Shown here piece after piece: positions 34,330 through 43,689 of a stretch of DNA of 64,000 nucleotides. The translations under genes were made by a program, and so were the position numbers. The stretch is taken from the NCBI GenBank assembly GCA_018242525.1, contig JAFEBS010000010.1:200155-264154 (forward strand). Reading direction: 5' to 3'. The DNA comes from Planctomycetota bacterium. Lineage in GTDB: Bacteria > Planctomycetota > Planctomycetia > Planctomycetales > Planctomycetaceae. The notes below the pieces were generated by a model. The model had not been told where the DNA came from and searched no databases. It saw nothing but the letters and a program-made list of their open reading frames with translations. Each line of letters begins with the position of its first letter. Within the stretch, counting starts at the first letter, position 1.

Positions 34330-35388
34330 TGGACCGCAACAGGACTCCGCAGGCGTAGTCGCATCGCCGACAAACAGGACGTGACCGGCGTAAGGCGCTT
34401 GACGCAGAGCTTGGGCCGTCTGCTGCTGCACCGCGACTCGTTCCCCCCTCGGAAAGACCTGGCCGGCATCGTCCTGGACGGATTTCCACGGGCCGCGATA
34501 GGTGACTTCGACCGAACGAGAATCCATGTCCGCCATGCACCTGCGTTTGTGCGCTCGAACAGTCTGACTGCGAAATTCGATTCCTTCCGCGACCCGCCAG
34601 GGTTCGGGCTGCCGTTCCAGGATCTCCAGGCCGATGAAGCCAACGGCCTCGAACGCGGCCAGGAAGAGGTCTTCGCGAAACGCACCGCTCAAGCAGCCGC
34701 TCCATAGCTCTGCTTTGTTTTGCAGAGAGGAGGGAATATCACGATCCGACACGATGTCACTGATCACGGCCCGGCCCCCAGGCTTCAGGACTCGGTGAAT
34801 TTCCCGGAACAACTGACGGCGATGTTCTCTGTCCACCAGGTTCAGAACACAGTTGGAAACGACGACATCGATCGAGTCGTCGGGAATCAGCGGAGATTCG
34901 CGGCGCAGGTCATTCGCCAGTTCCTGCATCTTCAACCATTCGGAACTCGTCCCGACAGGATGCTGGTTCAGGTGCGACTCCAGTTGATCCAGATCCAGCT
35001 TCAGATCCTGGATCTGCCCCTTGCGGAATTCGACGTTGGCATACCCGATCCGGCTGGCAACTTCGGCTTGCGAACCGCGGGCCAGGGACAGCATGTCGTC
35101 GTTGCAATCGACTCCGATCACGCGGCCGGTTGATCCAACGACCTGCGCAGCAATAAAGCAGATTTTACCCCCGCCCGAGCCCAGGTCCAACACGACATCC
35201 CCCGTCCGGACGAACTTCGATGGATCGCCGCAGCCGTAGTCACGGTCGAGAACTTCGATCGGGATGGCGGCCAGGTATTTCGGATCATAGGAAACGGGAC
35301 AGCACAGTTCGGCAGTCCGATCCTTCGCGGCCTCGGAATAGCGATCTCGAACGGCTGCAGAAATATTCAACGTGACCAGGTCTGACAC
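34315..35388 (-). CDS. arsM: ArsM-type arsenite S-adenosylmethionine methyltransferase with C-terminal extension
   Basis: 357 residues. 'YGCGDPSKF' then 'GDVVLDLGSGGGKICFIAA' is the ArsM entry into the SAM-binding fold. Cysteines are in the places known to bind As(III) in ArsM: C53 (YGCG), C180 (SNCVLNL) and C232 (SGCLSGAF). An N-terminal C29-C30 pair is also present. After the methyltransferase domain (to about 250) a further ~100 residues end in 'ESCCGPTGCC', a Cys-rich tail that could bind metalloid. There is no arsR or arsenite pump nearby. Methylation and volatilisation of arsenic is the likely role; a related thiol-binding methyltransferase is the alternative. Confidence 0.78.
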   Translation of the reverse strand: MSDLVTLNISAAVRDRYSEAAKDRTAELCCPVSYDPKYLAAIPIEVLDRDYGCGDPSKFVRTGDVVLDLGSGGGKICFIAAQVVGSTGRVIGVDCNDDMLSLARGSQAEVASRIGYANVEFRKGQIQDLKLDLDQLESHLNQHPVGTSSEWLKMQELANDLRRESPLIPDDSIDVVVSNCVLNLVDREHRRQLFREIHRVLKPGGRAVISDIVSDRDIPSSLQNKAELWSGCLSGAFREDLFLAAFEAVGFIGLEILERQPEPWRVAEGIEFRSQTVRAHKRRCMADMDSRSVEVTYRGPWKSVQDDAGQVFPRGERVAVQQQTAQALRQAPYAGHVLFVGDATTPAESCCGPTGCC

Positions 35389-35695
35389 TGGAAGAGCCCT
35401 TTAGCAAACTTGAACCCCGCTCGGCGTGCGTCACCAGACCCCGCCGAATCCCGCTCGACACGGGTCTCATGACGTCTCCTGACCGGCCTGCACGATCGGG
35501 ATTGTAGTCCATTCGGGGGATTCCGAAACCGATTCGGCAAAAACCTGTTGACGGTCAGACGAGGATTCCGTGAATATCTGCACTCATCGGGCGACCCGGT
35601 GACTATCGATGGCATTTCGGGTGGACACATTCTATCCACTCCGCCAAGATGATTTGCGTCATTTCGTGTTTTCCCGATCCTTCGGGTTTCGATTC
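35389..35695. other. Divergent intergenic region
   Basis: About 300 bases between the divergent ArsM-type and coiled-coil genes, presumably with both promoters. I see no confident promoter, operator or repeat. Confidence 0.5.
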
Positions 35696-37555
35696 ATGGC
35701 CACTTCTCAATTCGACCGTCCGGCAGAGGCCGACCTTCCGTTCGCCGAAGTTCCGCCTGATCCGCAGGTTATTCGGCATCGTCGAGTTGTCAGAATCGTT
35801 GTCGGCGGGGTGCTGGCCATGGTCGTAGTGGCGGCGGCTCAGGCAGTCGGTCCAGATTTGATGATTACGGTCCGACGCTGGAAGGCACTGCGGTCGATTG
35901 CCGCTTCGTCAACGAATCCTGCATTGTCGCCGTCACAACAGGCGGTCTCAGCCGAGATCCCTCGAATCGATCCAGCGTTCCAGTTGCCTGCAGATGCCCA
36001 AATCTCGCCGCCGAAGCGGAAGATACGAGTTGCGGAATCCGTGACGTCGGTCATTCCCGAGGCTGCGATCGATTTTGTCCCCAATGAGTCTGAACCGGTG
36101 ACGATGGATCTACCGGCGAATGCCGACCAACCTGTCAATGTCGGATCGGACGCCCCCGCCGACAGGCCGCTGGATTCCAACGAGGCGCTGCTGGAGACGG
36201 CCGCCCAGTTGGTGAACCAGTCGTGGCAGGACTTTGCCTATCCCGTCCACTGGCCGGCTTCGGAGACATCGAAGACCCGGATGCAATACAACCATCACCG
36301 CAACCGTCTGCTGAAGGCAATCGCCCATCCGAGTCCAAACACATTGTCACTCGACATGGCTCGCAAGGACTACAGCGCGGCGCGTGTTGAGTTTCCCGAG
36401 GATCCCCGGTTGGACTATGCGTTCGGACTGGTCTTGTGGAAGCATGGTCAGACGGGGGAAGCAATCGACATGTTTCAGACTGCGGGTTGTCTGGAATCAG
36501 CCCCGTTCCTTCCCGCCGCCCTGGCCGTGGCCTGGGGCCGGATGCTGAATCACGACGAACGACGCGGATTGGACCAACTGGTTCACATCGCCCGTGTGCT
36601 GGCCGTCGCGGATGGCGTCACCCCGCCCGAATCGCAGCAGCAGCAGGCCGCCCTGTCGATGGGCCGGGCCATCGGATACCTGTCAGGACCGGGGGCGATT
36701 CCTGAGTTGGCTGAATCGGTGCAACTCACATCAATCAACATACGGGAGCGACTGCCGGAACGGCTGCGCGACACGTATGACAGCGGGCGGGACCAGGCAG
36801 GACAGCGCCAATCGGAACTGCTGCAATTGACCGATTTGCCCCGGGACAGAATTCAATCGGACCATCAAAGTCGGCAATCCGAATTGCAGAACCGCATCAA
36901 CGAACTGCGACAGCAGATGAAGGACTCGCGAAACGCGCTGTCGCGCAGCCATCTGTCGAGCGTCGACAGAATCAAGGATGTGCTCAAGGAAGCTCTCGAT
37001 ATCCGCGCCCAGATGGAACGACTGCGACCGACCGCTGCGAAGTTGAAAGAATCGCTCTGGACGCTCAATCAGCCTGAGCAGCACACCGAGACAAAAACGA
37101 TGCCCGGGCATATGCACATGGTGGAAACCGGGCGACCGAGTGAAGTCCAGTTGGTCCAGAACAACGCCACTTTTTCCTTCATCCGGGGCGAAACAGCATC
37201 TGAGCGAGCGGCCCGGGTGTCGAGGCTCAACAAGGTCCGAGACGACTTGAAGAAGATCGACGAGGACTTGGCCAAACTGCGTGTGGAGCAGCAGGACCTG
37301 CTGTCACGTCGACGTCTGGAAGATCGACAACACCAGCGCGAAAAGGAAGCCGCCCGCATGGAACGGGTCTCGCGACTGCAAGAACAGCGCGACCTGGAAA
37401 AGAAGCTGCACCAACTGAACAACGCACTGCGACGCACACTGAACCTGCGTGAGGGAGTGGACACGATCGCCGCCTATATCCCCTGGAACGTCGAAGTCGA
37501 GGGTGAGGCATTGTGGCTCGCCCTGAAGGATGGGACTCCCCAGCAATCGCGGTGA
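35696..37555 (+). CDS. Membrane-anchored coiled-coil protein, hypothetical
   Basis: 619 residues from the ATG at 35696; an upstream ATG at 35609 would add 29. It has one membrane helix near residues 34-55 ('IVVGGVLAMVVVAAAQAVG'), then a Pro/Ser-rich extracytoplasmic linker. A TPR-like segment follows ('LDYAFGLVLWKHGQTGEAIDMFQTAG'; first 20 residues are the signature). Two coiled coils come next, around 'ELQNRINELRQQMKDSRNAL' and 'LEDRQHQREKEAARMERVSR'. Between them lies a short Met/His patch 'TMPGHMHMVETG'. It ends 5 bases from the convergent di-iron gene. No family is recognised; an envelope scaffold is my best guess. Confidence 0.7.
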   Translation: MATSQFDRPAEADLPFAEVPPDPQVIRHRRVVRIVVGGVLAMVVVAAAQAVGPDLMITVRRWKALRSIAASSTNPALSPSQQAVSAEIPRIDPAFQLPADAQISPPKRKIRVAESVTSVIPEAAIDFVPNESEPVTMDLPANADQPVNVGSDAPADRPLDSNEALLETAAQLVNQSWQDFAYPVHWPASETSKTRMQYNHHRNRLLKAIAHPSPNTLSLDMARKDYSAARVEFPEDPRLDYAFGLVLWKHGQTGEAIDMFQTAGCLESAPFLPAALAVAWGRMLNHDERRGLDQLVHIARVLAVADGVTPPESQQQQAALSMGRAIGYLSGPGAIPELAESVQLTSINIRERLPERLRDTYDSGRDQAGQRQSELLQLTDLPRDRIQSDHQSRQSELQNRINELRQQMKDSRNALSRSHLSSVDRIKDVLKEALDIRAQMERLRPTAAKLKESLWTLNQPEQHTETKTMPGHMHMVETGRPSEVQLVQNNATFSFIRGETASERAARVSRLNKVRDDLKKIDEDLAKLRVEQQDLLSRRRLEDRQHQREKEAARMERVSRLQEQRDLEKKLHQLNNALRRTLNLREGVDTIAAYIPWNVEVEGEALWLALKDGTPQQSR

Positions 37556-37560
37556 TTCCA

Positions 37561-38988
37561 CTAACCGGACGCCGAAATGCCCTTCAGATCTGCCCGCGTG
37601 TTTTCATAAGTTGTGTTGAACGACAGAGCGGCCGGATCGGGTGCGGTTTTCCAGCGATCGCATGCGGCCTGGTACAGGGCAGGCCACCAATTCGAATGAC
37701 GGGTCAAACCAGTCTCCAAATACTCGCGCCAGTGACTCATGACTTTGGACCAGCAGCGATCCCCGTAACCCAGTGCTTCATTCAGATCGGCGAATTCCCT
37801 GACGTACCATTCACGCCCGATCTGTGCATGCAGTACTTCGTCCGCCCAGTCGAAGTCCTGAATCACGGCGGCCAGCGGGATGCCCGAGTTCTGACCGACT
37901 TCCCATTCAAACCGCTTTCCTGTGCGTGGCATCAACCCCTGTTCAATGAAGAACAAGACCGCGTGACGTTCCCACGGCTCCAACTGGGTGTTCAGGTTCA
38001 GGGACCATGTGAAATTGATCGGAATCTGCGACCAGTCCAGACCGAGATGCACGAAGCCAACTTCACCCAGCAGCGAATGACGGGCCTCGTCCCACAACTG
38101 GCGAGACATGTCCCGGTAATACTTCCAGGGTTTGACCGGCGTCTGCTGCAGGATGCTGGCCATCATTTCGGGAACGTCGATTTCCCGCAGACGCTTGTAG
38201 AACATCATCAGCACTTTATCCCGGGCCGAAAACCGATCGTCGTACAGGAACGCCTCGGGATTCACCCCACCGTTGTACGAGTCGCGGAATCTCGAATCGC
38301 GTTTCGGAACCGGATCAAAAACGTACGGCTTCGCGGAAAACTGCGGCTCGGGCATCGCGATTGGCTGACCGAGACTTCGACCGGCAACCCCGCCCGCCGA
38401 TTGGATCGCCCGTTGCAGGTTGGCGATCCACGGAGCCAGTCGCGTCCGCGTGGCGGCGTCAACCAGACTGGAAACAGCCTGTTGGCCGAATGTGACCAGA
38501 TCCTGCATTTCCAACAGGCAAAAACGGGTCACGCGCATCGAAGGAGCGTCCGCGAGCAGGTTGGTCGTCTGCTGATACTGATGCAACGATTCGATCAACG
38601 CCGGCACGATGACCTCATAGATTCCCACGACCAGTTCCGAGTGCGATGGCGCCGCCAGAACTTCATCGCACAGCAGCTTCAAGCTGTCGTGAGGGATGAC
38701 TTCCAATCCCAGCGGTGGCTCACGCAGTTCGCTGACACGCTGACGAAACGCCGAAGCGTGCTCGGCGCAGTAGTAGGCATGCAGGCTGAAGGCGGATTTC
38801 AATTCAAACAGGGGTTCTGCCGTGATCCGCGACGTGAAGATCTCATGCAACCGTACCAGCAGATAGTGCTGTCGCTTCATCCAGGCCACGCACTCTTCCA
38901 CCGACAGTTCAGACCGCTGCGCCTCGGCAAATGAGCACAGGCCTGCCAGGGGTGGCAGGAGCGGACGGCTGGCATCTGTCATCGACAT
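37561..38988 (-). CDS. Uncharacterised ferritin-like di-iron protein
   Basis: 475 residues from the ATG at 38988 (a GTG at 39021 adds 11). The C-terminal half carries the spacing of a four-helix di-iron carboxylate site: E274 ('DVPEMMASI'), E301-x-x-H304 ('LWDEARHSLL'), E349 ('FFIEQGLM') and E384-x-x-H387 ('WADEVLHAQI'). The N-terminal half is all helical with 'HAYYCAEHASAF'. The E/ExxH/E/ExxH pattern resembles ferritin-like oxidases and DUF455-type proteins. I do not recognise the exact family or substrate. It has no signal peptide and no obvious operon partner. Confidence 0.75.
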   Translation of the reverse strand: MSMTDASRPLLPPLAGLCSFAEAQRSELSVEECVAWMKRQHYLLVRLHEIFTSRITAEPLFELKSAFSLHAYYCAEHASAFRQRVSELREPPLGLEVIPHDSLKLLCDEVLAAPSHSELVVGIYEVIVPALIESLHQYQQTTNLLADAPSMRVTRFCLLEMQDLVTFGQQAVSSLVDAATRTRLAPWIANLQRAIQSAGGVAGRSLGQPIAMPEPQFSAKPYVFDPVPKRDSRFRDSYNGGVNPEAFLYDDRFSARDKVLMMFYKRLREIDVPEMMASILQQTPVKPWKYYRDMSRQLWDEARHSLLGEVGFVHLGLDWSQIPINFTWSLNLNTQLEPWERHAVLFFIEQGLMPRTGKRFEWEVGQNSGIPLAAVIQDFDWADEVLHAQIGREWYVREFADLNEALGYGDRCWSKVMSHWREYLETGLTRHSNWWPALYQAACDRWKTAPDPAALSFNTTYENTRADLKGISASG

Positions 38989-39124
38989 CAGGATTCTCGC
39001 GTTCTGGTCTGGAGGTGTCACGGCGGGCGACAGTCATTATAGTTTCGACGCGTCCAGTGTCGTAGCCCGCCTGTCTGCACGGACACATGACCCCAGATCA
39101 CTCATCGGTTCGACCGGCAATCTC

Positions 39125-40294
39125 ATGCACGTTGTCCATTACATCACGCGGTTGATCGTTGGGGGAGCCCAGGAGAACACGCTGCTGACCGTGGAAGATC
39201 AGGACCAGTTGTTTGGGGACCGGGTCACGCTGATCACAGGCCCCGGCTTGGGCCCCGAAGGGTCGTTGGAGGACCGGGCCAGGCACGCGGGACTCGACTT
39301 GCGGATCATCGAAGCGTCACAGCGGTCGATTCATCCATGGCGGGACTGGAAGACCTATCGCGAACTGGTCCGCCTGTTGAAGCAGATCCGTCCGGACCTG
39401 CTGCACACGCACTCGTCCAAGGCCGGGATCATCGGCCGTGTCGCCGCGGCGCGGTTGAATCTTCCGTGCGTCCACACCATTCATGGCGCGTCGTTTCACG
39501 TGGGGCAGTCGCAGTTGGCGTTTAAACTGTACGAATGGCTCGAACGTCGAGTCGCCCCGATGACTGACCGGTTTATCTCCGTCTGCGACGCAATGACAGA
39601 CCAGTATGTTGAAGCGGGAATCGCCGCGCGCAACCAGTTTGTAACCGTTTACAGCGGCTTTGATGTCGAACCGTTCGTGCATCCCCCGCGGCCACCCGCC
39701 ACGGTCCGTGCCGAGTTGGGACTACATCCCGAAGATGTCGTCATCGGCAAGGTGGCGCGGCTGTTTCCTCTGAAGGGACATGAATTCCTGGTCCGCGCCG
39801 CCAAAAGTGTGATCCAGCGGTGTCCGCAGGTCCGCTTTCTGCTGGTTGGGGACGGCATCCTGCGTCCGCAGTTTGAAGCCGAATTGAAGGCCAGCGGAAT
39901 TCGCGACCGATTCGTCTTCGCCGGACTGGTCCCCCCCAGTCAGGTACCGGAACTGATTCATGCGATGGATATCGTCGCCCATACCAGTGTCTGGGAGGGT
40001 CTCGCCCGAGTCCTGCCCCAGGGATTAATCGCGGGCAAGCCTGTGGTGAGCTACGACATCGACGGCGCGGGCGAAGTTGTCATCCCGGGAGAAACGGGAT
40101 ATCTCGTTCCGCCCCGCTCGCTGAACGAACTTTCAAACGCCTTGAGTGAGTTGGTGAATTCCCCGGATTTGCGACGCCGGTTTGGGGAAACGGGCCGAAT
40201 TCGCTTTACGGACCAGTTTCGACATCAAACAATGACTCGACATATTCGCGAAGTGTATGCGGACGTGCTGGCACGTCGACAGGTATTATCGTAG
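39125..40294 (+). CDS. Glycosyltransferase family 4
   Basis: GT-B retaining glycosyltransferase, 389 residues. The N-terminal domain opens 'VVHYITRLIVGGAQENTLL' with the GGA sugar-acceptor loop and 'PDLLHTHSSKAGIIGRVAA'. The C-terminal donor domain has 'VIGKVARLFPLKGHEFLVRA', 'FLLVGDGILRPQFEAEL', 'RFVFAGLVPPSQVPEL' and 'HTSVWEGLARVLPQGLIAGK'. The last block holds the E-x7-E motif in altered form: the first Glu is there and Gln stands at the second. Its job is cell-envelope or exopolysaccharide glycosylation; donor and acceptor are unknown. Confidence 0.9.
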   Translation: MHVVHYITRLIVGGAQENTLLTVEDQDQLFGDRVTLITGPGLGPEGSLEDRARHAGLDLRIIEASQRSIHPWRDWKTYRELVRLLKQIRPDLLHTHSSKAGIIGRVAAARLNLPCVHTIHGASFHVGQSQLAFKLYEWLERRVAPMTDRFISVCDAMTDQYVEAGIAARNQFVTVYSGFDVEPFVHPPRPPATVRAELGLHPEDVVIGKVARLFPLKGHEFLVRAAKSVIQRCPQVRFLLVGDGILRPQFEAELKASGIRDRFVFAGLVPPSQVPELIHAMDIVAHTSVWEGLARVLPQGLIAGKPVVSYDIDGAGEVVIPGETGYLVPPRSLNELSNALSELVNSPDLRRRFGETGRIRFTDQFRHQTMTRHIREVYADVLARRQVLS

Positions 40295-40427
40295 GACAAC
40301 GTTGACGTAAGGCGGACGAAGCACCAGCCGGAAACGCGAGAGCGCGAGCGAGGGTTTTGGTCGCACGGCGGACGGATGTTTCGAGAACGCTTGCCGAGAT
40401 CACCCCCTTGAGACGAATGCAGACGTC

Positions 40428-41528
40428 ATGAATCCAACAGACAACCACATCGTCATTGATTTGCCTGACCGGGCCAGGCGATGGATTGAACGAGCCGTCC
40501 AGCAGGAAGCTTCGGACATCCATCTGGTCCCTGGCCACTTGCCAGCGCTGCGTGTCCACGGCGACATGATGGAAGTCCCGGCCGATCTGGTGGAACAGGA
40601 CGACGTCGCCAACCTGTTGACGGCCGTCTGTCCGGCAACTCTTGCTGCGCGGCTGGAACCGCTGAGAAATATCGACTTTTCGTTTGAAGCGAAGATTGGT
40701 GGCGACGGGAAGCGATTTCGCGCCAACGTGTTTTACACCGATGAACAAATGGCTGCCTGTCTGCGACTTGTTCCGGAAGCGATCCCCAGTTTCGACTGGA
40801 CTGGCTTTCCACAGGAACTCGGAAATCGGATCGTGAAACTGCAGGATGGACTGGTCATCGTTTCCGGCATCACCGGATCGGGAAAAACGACGACGCTGGC
40901 GATGATTGTGAACCAGATCAATCAGGCCGGTGGAGTCCGGATCATCACTGTCGAAGAGCCGATCGAATATCGGTTTCCCCGCGCCGCCAATTCTCTGGTG
41001 ACGCAGCGTGAAATCGGTGTTGATGTCCTCAGTTTTTCTGACGGACTGCGATCGGGGCTCCGCCAGGATCCGGACATCATCCTGGTGGGGGAAATCCGGG
41101 ATCGCGACACCGGGCAAATGGCACTGAGTGCTGCAGAGACCGGGCATCTGGTCCTCACGACGTTGCACACGCGCGATGCCAAAGGGGCGATCAGCCGGTT
41201 TGCCGATCTGTTTCCTCAGGACGTGCAAGCGGACATCCGACAGCAACTGGCCACGAGCCTGCGGTCGGTGGTCTGTCAGCGACTGCTTCCCAACATCGAA
41301 CCCGGGCGCAAGCGGCATCTGGCCCTGGAGATCCTGTGGAATTCGCCCCCCATCGCCAGCGCCATTCGCCAGGGAAAGCTGGACAGCATCGACAATTACC
41401 TGATCACGCGTCGCGACGACGGATTGATTGGTTTCGATGAGTCGGTCCGCCAATTGTGGCAGGCGGGAAAAATCTCACGCGTCGTTGCCGAGCGGAACAT
41501 TCGTGATCCCAGCGCGTTGAACTGGTGA
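40428..41528 (+). CDS. PilT/PilU-type secretion-pilus ATPase
   Basis: 366-residue ATPase of the type IV pilus retraction family. 'EASDIHLVPGHLPALRVHG' is the N-terminal PAS-like domain, then Walker A in 'VSGITGSGKTTTLAM', the Asp box 'RIITVEEPIEYRF', Walker B 'DIILVGEIRDRDT', and the His box 'TGHLVLTTLHTRDA'. 'RLLPNIEPGRKRHLALEIL' is the usual PilT C-terminal segment. The AIRNLIRE-like motif that marks classical PilT is altered to 'SAIRQGKLDSIDNY', which is acceptable for the family. No pilin genes are nearby, as is common for planctomycete pilT. Confidence 0.9.
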   Translation: MNPTDNHIVIDLPDRARRWIERAVQQEASDIHLVPGHLPALRVHGDMMEVPADLVEQDDVANLLTAVCPATLAARLEPLRNIDFSFEAKIGGDGKRFRANVFYTDEQMAACLRLVPEAIPSFDWTGFPQELGNRIVKLQDGLVIVSGITGSGKTTTLAMIVNQINQAGGVRIITVEEPIEYRFPRAANSLVTQREIGVDVLSFSDGLRSGLRQDPDIILVGEIRDRDTGQMALSAAETGHLVLTTLHTRDAKGAISRFADLFPQDVQADIRQQLATSLRSVVCQRLLPNIEPGRKRHLALEILWNSPPIASAIRQGKLDSIDNYLITRRDDGLIGFDESVRQLWQAGKISRVVAERNIRDPSALNW

Positions 41529-41547
41529 ACCCGGAGCCGAATTTGCT

Positions 41548-41571
41548 GTAGCCGAACTCGTGAGAGTTCGG
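41548..41571. repeat. Short hairpin repeat (GTAGCCGA type), copy 2
   Basis: GTAGCCGAACTCGTGAGAGTTCGG. CCGAACTC pairs perfectly with GAGTTCGG around GTGA. Compared with copy 1 at 5172, the A-T pair in the stem has become T-A on both sides. Confidence 0.6.
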
Positions 41572-41734
41572 TGAACCACCACAGACTTCGTTTGGTTCAA
41601 ACGGGGTCCAAAGGTTGGATCGAAATTGCGATGTTCGACCAGCATCGTGATCGTTTCAAGGCGAATCCAAGGCCCTTCCAAGGGTCTGCCCCCTTTTTCC
41701 ACGGTCCACTATCCCCTATCCACAAGCCCGTGCC

Positions 41735-41740
41735 TATAAT
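41735..41740 (+). promoter_or_regulatory. Candidate -10 element of metX
   Basis: A perfect TATAAT, 55 bases before the metX ATG, in an otherwise C-rich stretch. No recognisable -35 hexamer at 16-18 bases upstream, so only tentative. Confidence 0.3.
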
Positions 41741-41794
41741 CTGCCCGGGTTGTTGTCCCGTGCGGATCCTGTCATTGAAAGCGCCTGCATCGCG

Positions 41795-42997
41795 ATGGCT
41801 TCTGAAATCGCTCAACCTGAATTGTCCGACGCAAATTCCGTGGGAATCGTGCAAACGAAGTTTGCCACCCTGTTCGTTCCTCCGAATCCACTCACCCTGG
41901 AAGGGGGCCAGAAACTCGGCCCGATTACGGTCGCCTACGAAACGTACGGCGAACTGTCTCCCGGTAAGGACAACGCGATTTTCGTCTGTCACGCTCTTAC
42001 CGGTGACTCCCATGTGGCGGGCAAGCATTCGGCCGACAGCCGCAAGTCCGGTTGGTGGGATGGCCTGGTCGGACCGGGGAAAGCGCTCGATACGAACAAG
42101 TACTTTATCATCTGTGCCAACGTCCTGGGGGGGTGCCAGGGGACGACCGGTCCCGGTTGTCGCAGTCCCGAAACCGGGCAACCGTACGGATTGCGATTTC
42201 CGTTTATCACGGTGGGCGACATCGTCGAAGTTCACGCCGCGCTCGTCCGGTACCTGGGAATCGAGACCCTGTTGGGAGTGATCGGCGGCAGCCTGGGTGG
42301 AATGCAGGTGCTGGACTGGGTGGCCCGGTATCCCGATATGGCCCGGTGTGCCATCTGCCTGGCTTCGGCGGCCAAGCTGTCGGCGCAGGGGATCGCCTTC
42401 AACGCCGTGGGGCGACGGGCCATCACGGCCGATCCGCAGTTTCAGAACGGCGACTACTACGGGGATGAACCTTCCAAATATGGTGAAGTCGGTCCGCGAT
42501 TCGGCCTGGCGCTCGCCCGCATGATTGCCCACATCACCTATCTGTCGGAAGCGTCGATTGAACGCAAGTTCGGCCGGGATCTGCAGCACAGCGATCACCT
42601 GGCGTACGACCTGCAGCGCGAAACGGAATTCAAAATTGAAAGCTACCTGCACTATCAGGGGAAGCGGTTTATCGAACGGTTTGATGCCAACAGTTATCTG
42701 TACCTGACGCGGGCGATGGACTATTTCGATCTGGCGCAACGGTATGGATCCCTGCAAAAAGCGCTGGGTCGAACCAACGCCCGCTTCCTGATCACGTCGT
42801 ATCACACGGACTGGTTGTTTCCTTCAGTCCAGAGTCGCGAGATTGTCACGGCACTTGTGGAAACCCGGCGTCACGTGACGTATCTGGAATTGGAGAGCGT
42901 TTTCGGACACGATTCCTTCCTGATCGAAATCGAGCAACTCGAAGAATTGATGACTCCACTGCTGGCCGAGGCGCATCGACGGTTTCGCACGTCTTGA
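41795..42997 (+). CDS. metX: Homoserine O-acetyltransferase
   Basis: Alpha/beta-hydrolase-fold acyltransferase that activates homoserine for methionine synthesis. 400 residues from the ATG at 41795; a TTG at 41750 extends the frame. The nucleophile elbow is 'GVIGGSLGGMQVLDW', with Ser in GGSLGG. The oxyanion-side block 'DNAIFVCHALTGDSHVAGKH' and the MetX-specific 'NVLGGCQGTTGP' are present. C-terminal 'ITSYHTDWLFPSVQSREIV' has the catalytic Asp and 'VFGHDSFLIE' the His. metW follows after 49 bases, the usual pairing. Specificity for acetyl versus succinyl cannot be settled by eye. Confidence 0.95.
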   Translation: MASEIAQPELSDANSVGIVQTKFATLFVPPNPLTLEGGQKLGPITVAYETYGELSPGKDNAIFVCHALTGDSHVAGKHSADSRKSGWWDGLVGPGKALDTNKYFIICANVLGGCQGTTGPGCRSPETGQPYGLRFPFITVGDIVEVHAALVRYLGIETLLGVIGGSLGGMQVLDWVARYPDMARCAICLASAAKLSAQGIAFNAVGRRAITADPQFQNGDYYGDEPSKYGEVGPRFGLALARMIAHITYLSEASIERKFGRDLQHSDHLAYDLQRETEFKIESYLHYQGKRFIERFDANSYLYLTRAMDYFDLAQRYGSLQKALGRTNARFLITSYHTDWLFPSVQSREIVTALVETRRHVTYLELESVFGHDSFLIEIEQLEELMTPLLAEAHRRFRTS

Positions 42998-43046
42998 AAG
43001 ACTTCTCCGGCACCGCATTTCTTCACTCTGACTACGAATTGCCATT

Positions 43047-43655
43047 ATGTTTCGTCACGATCACACCGCCGCGTTGACTGACCGCCTGATCATGGACCAG
43101 ATTGGCCGGAACAGCCGGGTCCTGGATCTTGGTTGCGGAGATGGCCGATTACTGTGTCGCCTGCGCGATGAGGCCGATTGTTCGGTCCAGGGGATTGAAC
43201 TGGATCATCGTGGAGTGGTCGAAGCGATTTCCAAGGGGATGCCGGTCATCCAGGCGGACCTGGACGAAGGCCTTGATGAAATCCCCGAGCACTCCTTCGA
43301 CTTCGCGGTCCTCAGCCAGACCTTGCAGCAGGTGCGACATCCTCAAAACTTGTTGCGACGCATGTTGCGAGTCGCCAAGCGTGCGGTCGTGCTGGTCCCC
43401 AACTATGGCCACTGGCGGATCCGGTTGCAGATCCTGCTGCACGGACGCGCCCCTGTCACCGGTTCGTTACCGTATGACTGGTACAACACCCCCAACCTGC
43501 ACTTCATGTCGATGCTCGACTTCCGCGACTTGTGTCGGCAGATGAAAATGCGCATTCAGAAGGAAATTCCCATCATCCACGGCGAAGCCGCCAATGGTGC
43601 CTGGGGAGCCAACGTGCGCGCGGATAGCGCCCTGTATGTCCTGGAAAATGAATAG
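43047..43655 (+). CDS. metW: Methionine biosynthesis protein MetW
   Basis: 202-residue SAM-methyltransferase-fold protein that acts with MetX. 'NSRVLDLGCGDGRLLCRL' is the SAM-binding loop, 'GIELDHRGVVEAISKGMPVIQ' follows, and 'FDFAVLSQTLQQVRHPQNLL' and 'VLVPNYGHWRIRLQILLHGR' are MetW-specific. 'LPYDWYNTPNLHFMSMLDFR' is also diagnostic. It lies directly downstream of metX. Confidence 0.95.
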   Translation: MFRHDHTAALTDRLIMDQIGRNSRVLDLGCGDGRLLCRLRDEADCSVQGIELDHRGVVEAISKGMPVIQADLDEGLDEIPEHSFDFAVLSQTLQQVRHPQNLLRRMLRVAKRAVVLVPNYGHWRIRLQILLHGRAPVTGSLPYDWYNTPNLHFMSMLDFRDLCRQMKMRIQKEIPIIHGEAANGAWGANVRADSALYVLENE

Positions 43656-43689
43656 TATCGTCCGTGTTCTGGAATGAAGGAGACCTTTC

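Noticed and set aside
37513..38934. 473-codon open frame on the plus strand
   Set aside because: Antisense to the di-iron protein, whose ligand pattern supports the minus strand.
41529..41794. SAM or cobalamin riboswitch ahead of metX
   Set aside because: The leader shows a REP-like hairpin and a possible -10, but I could not find the conserved core of any methionine-related riboswitch.
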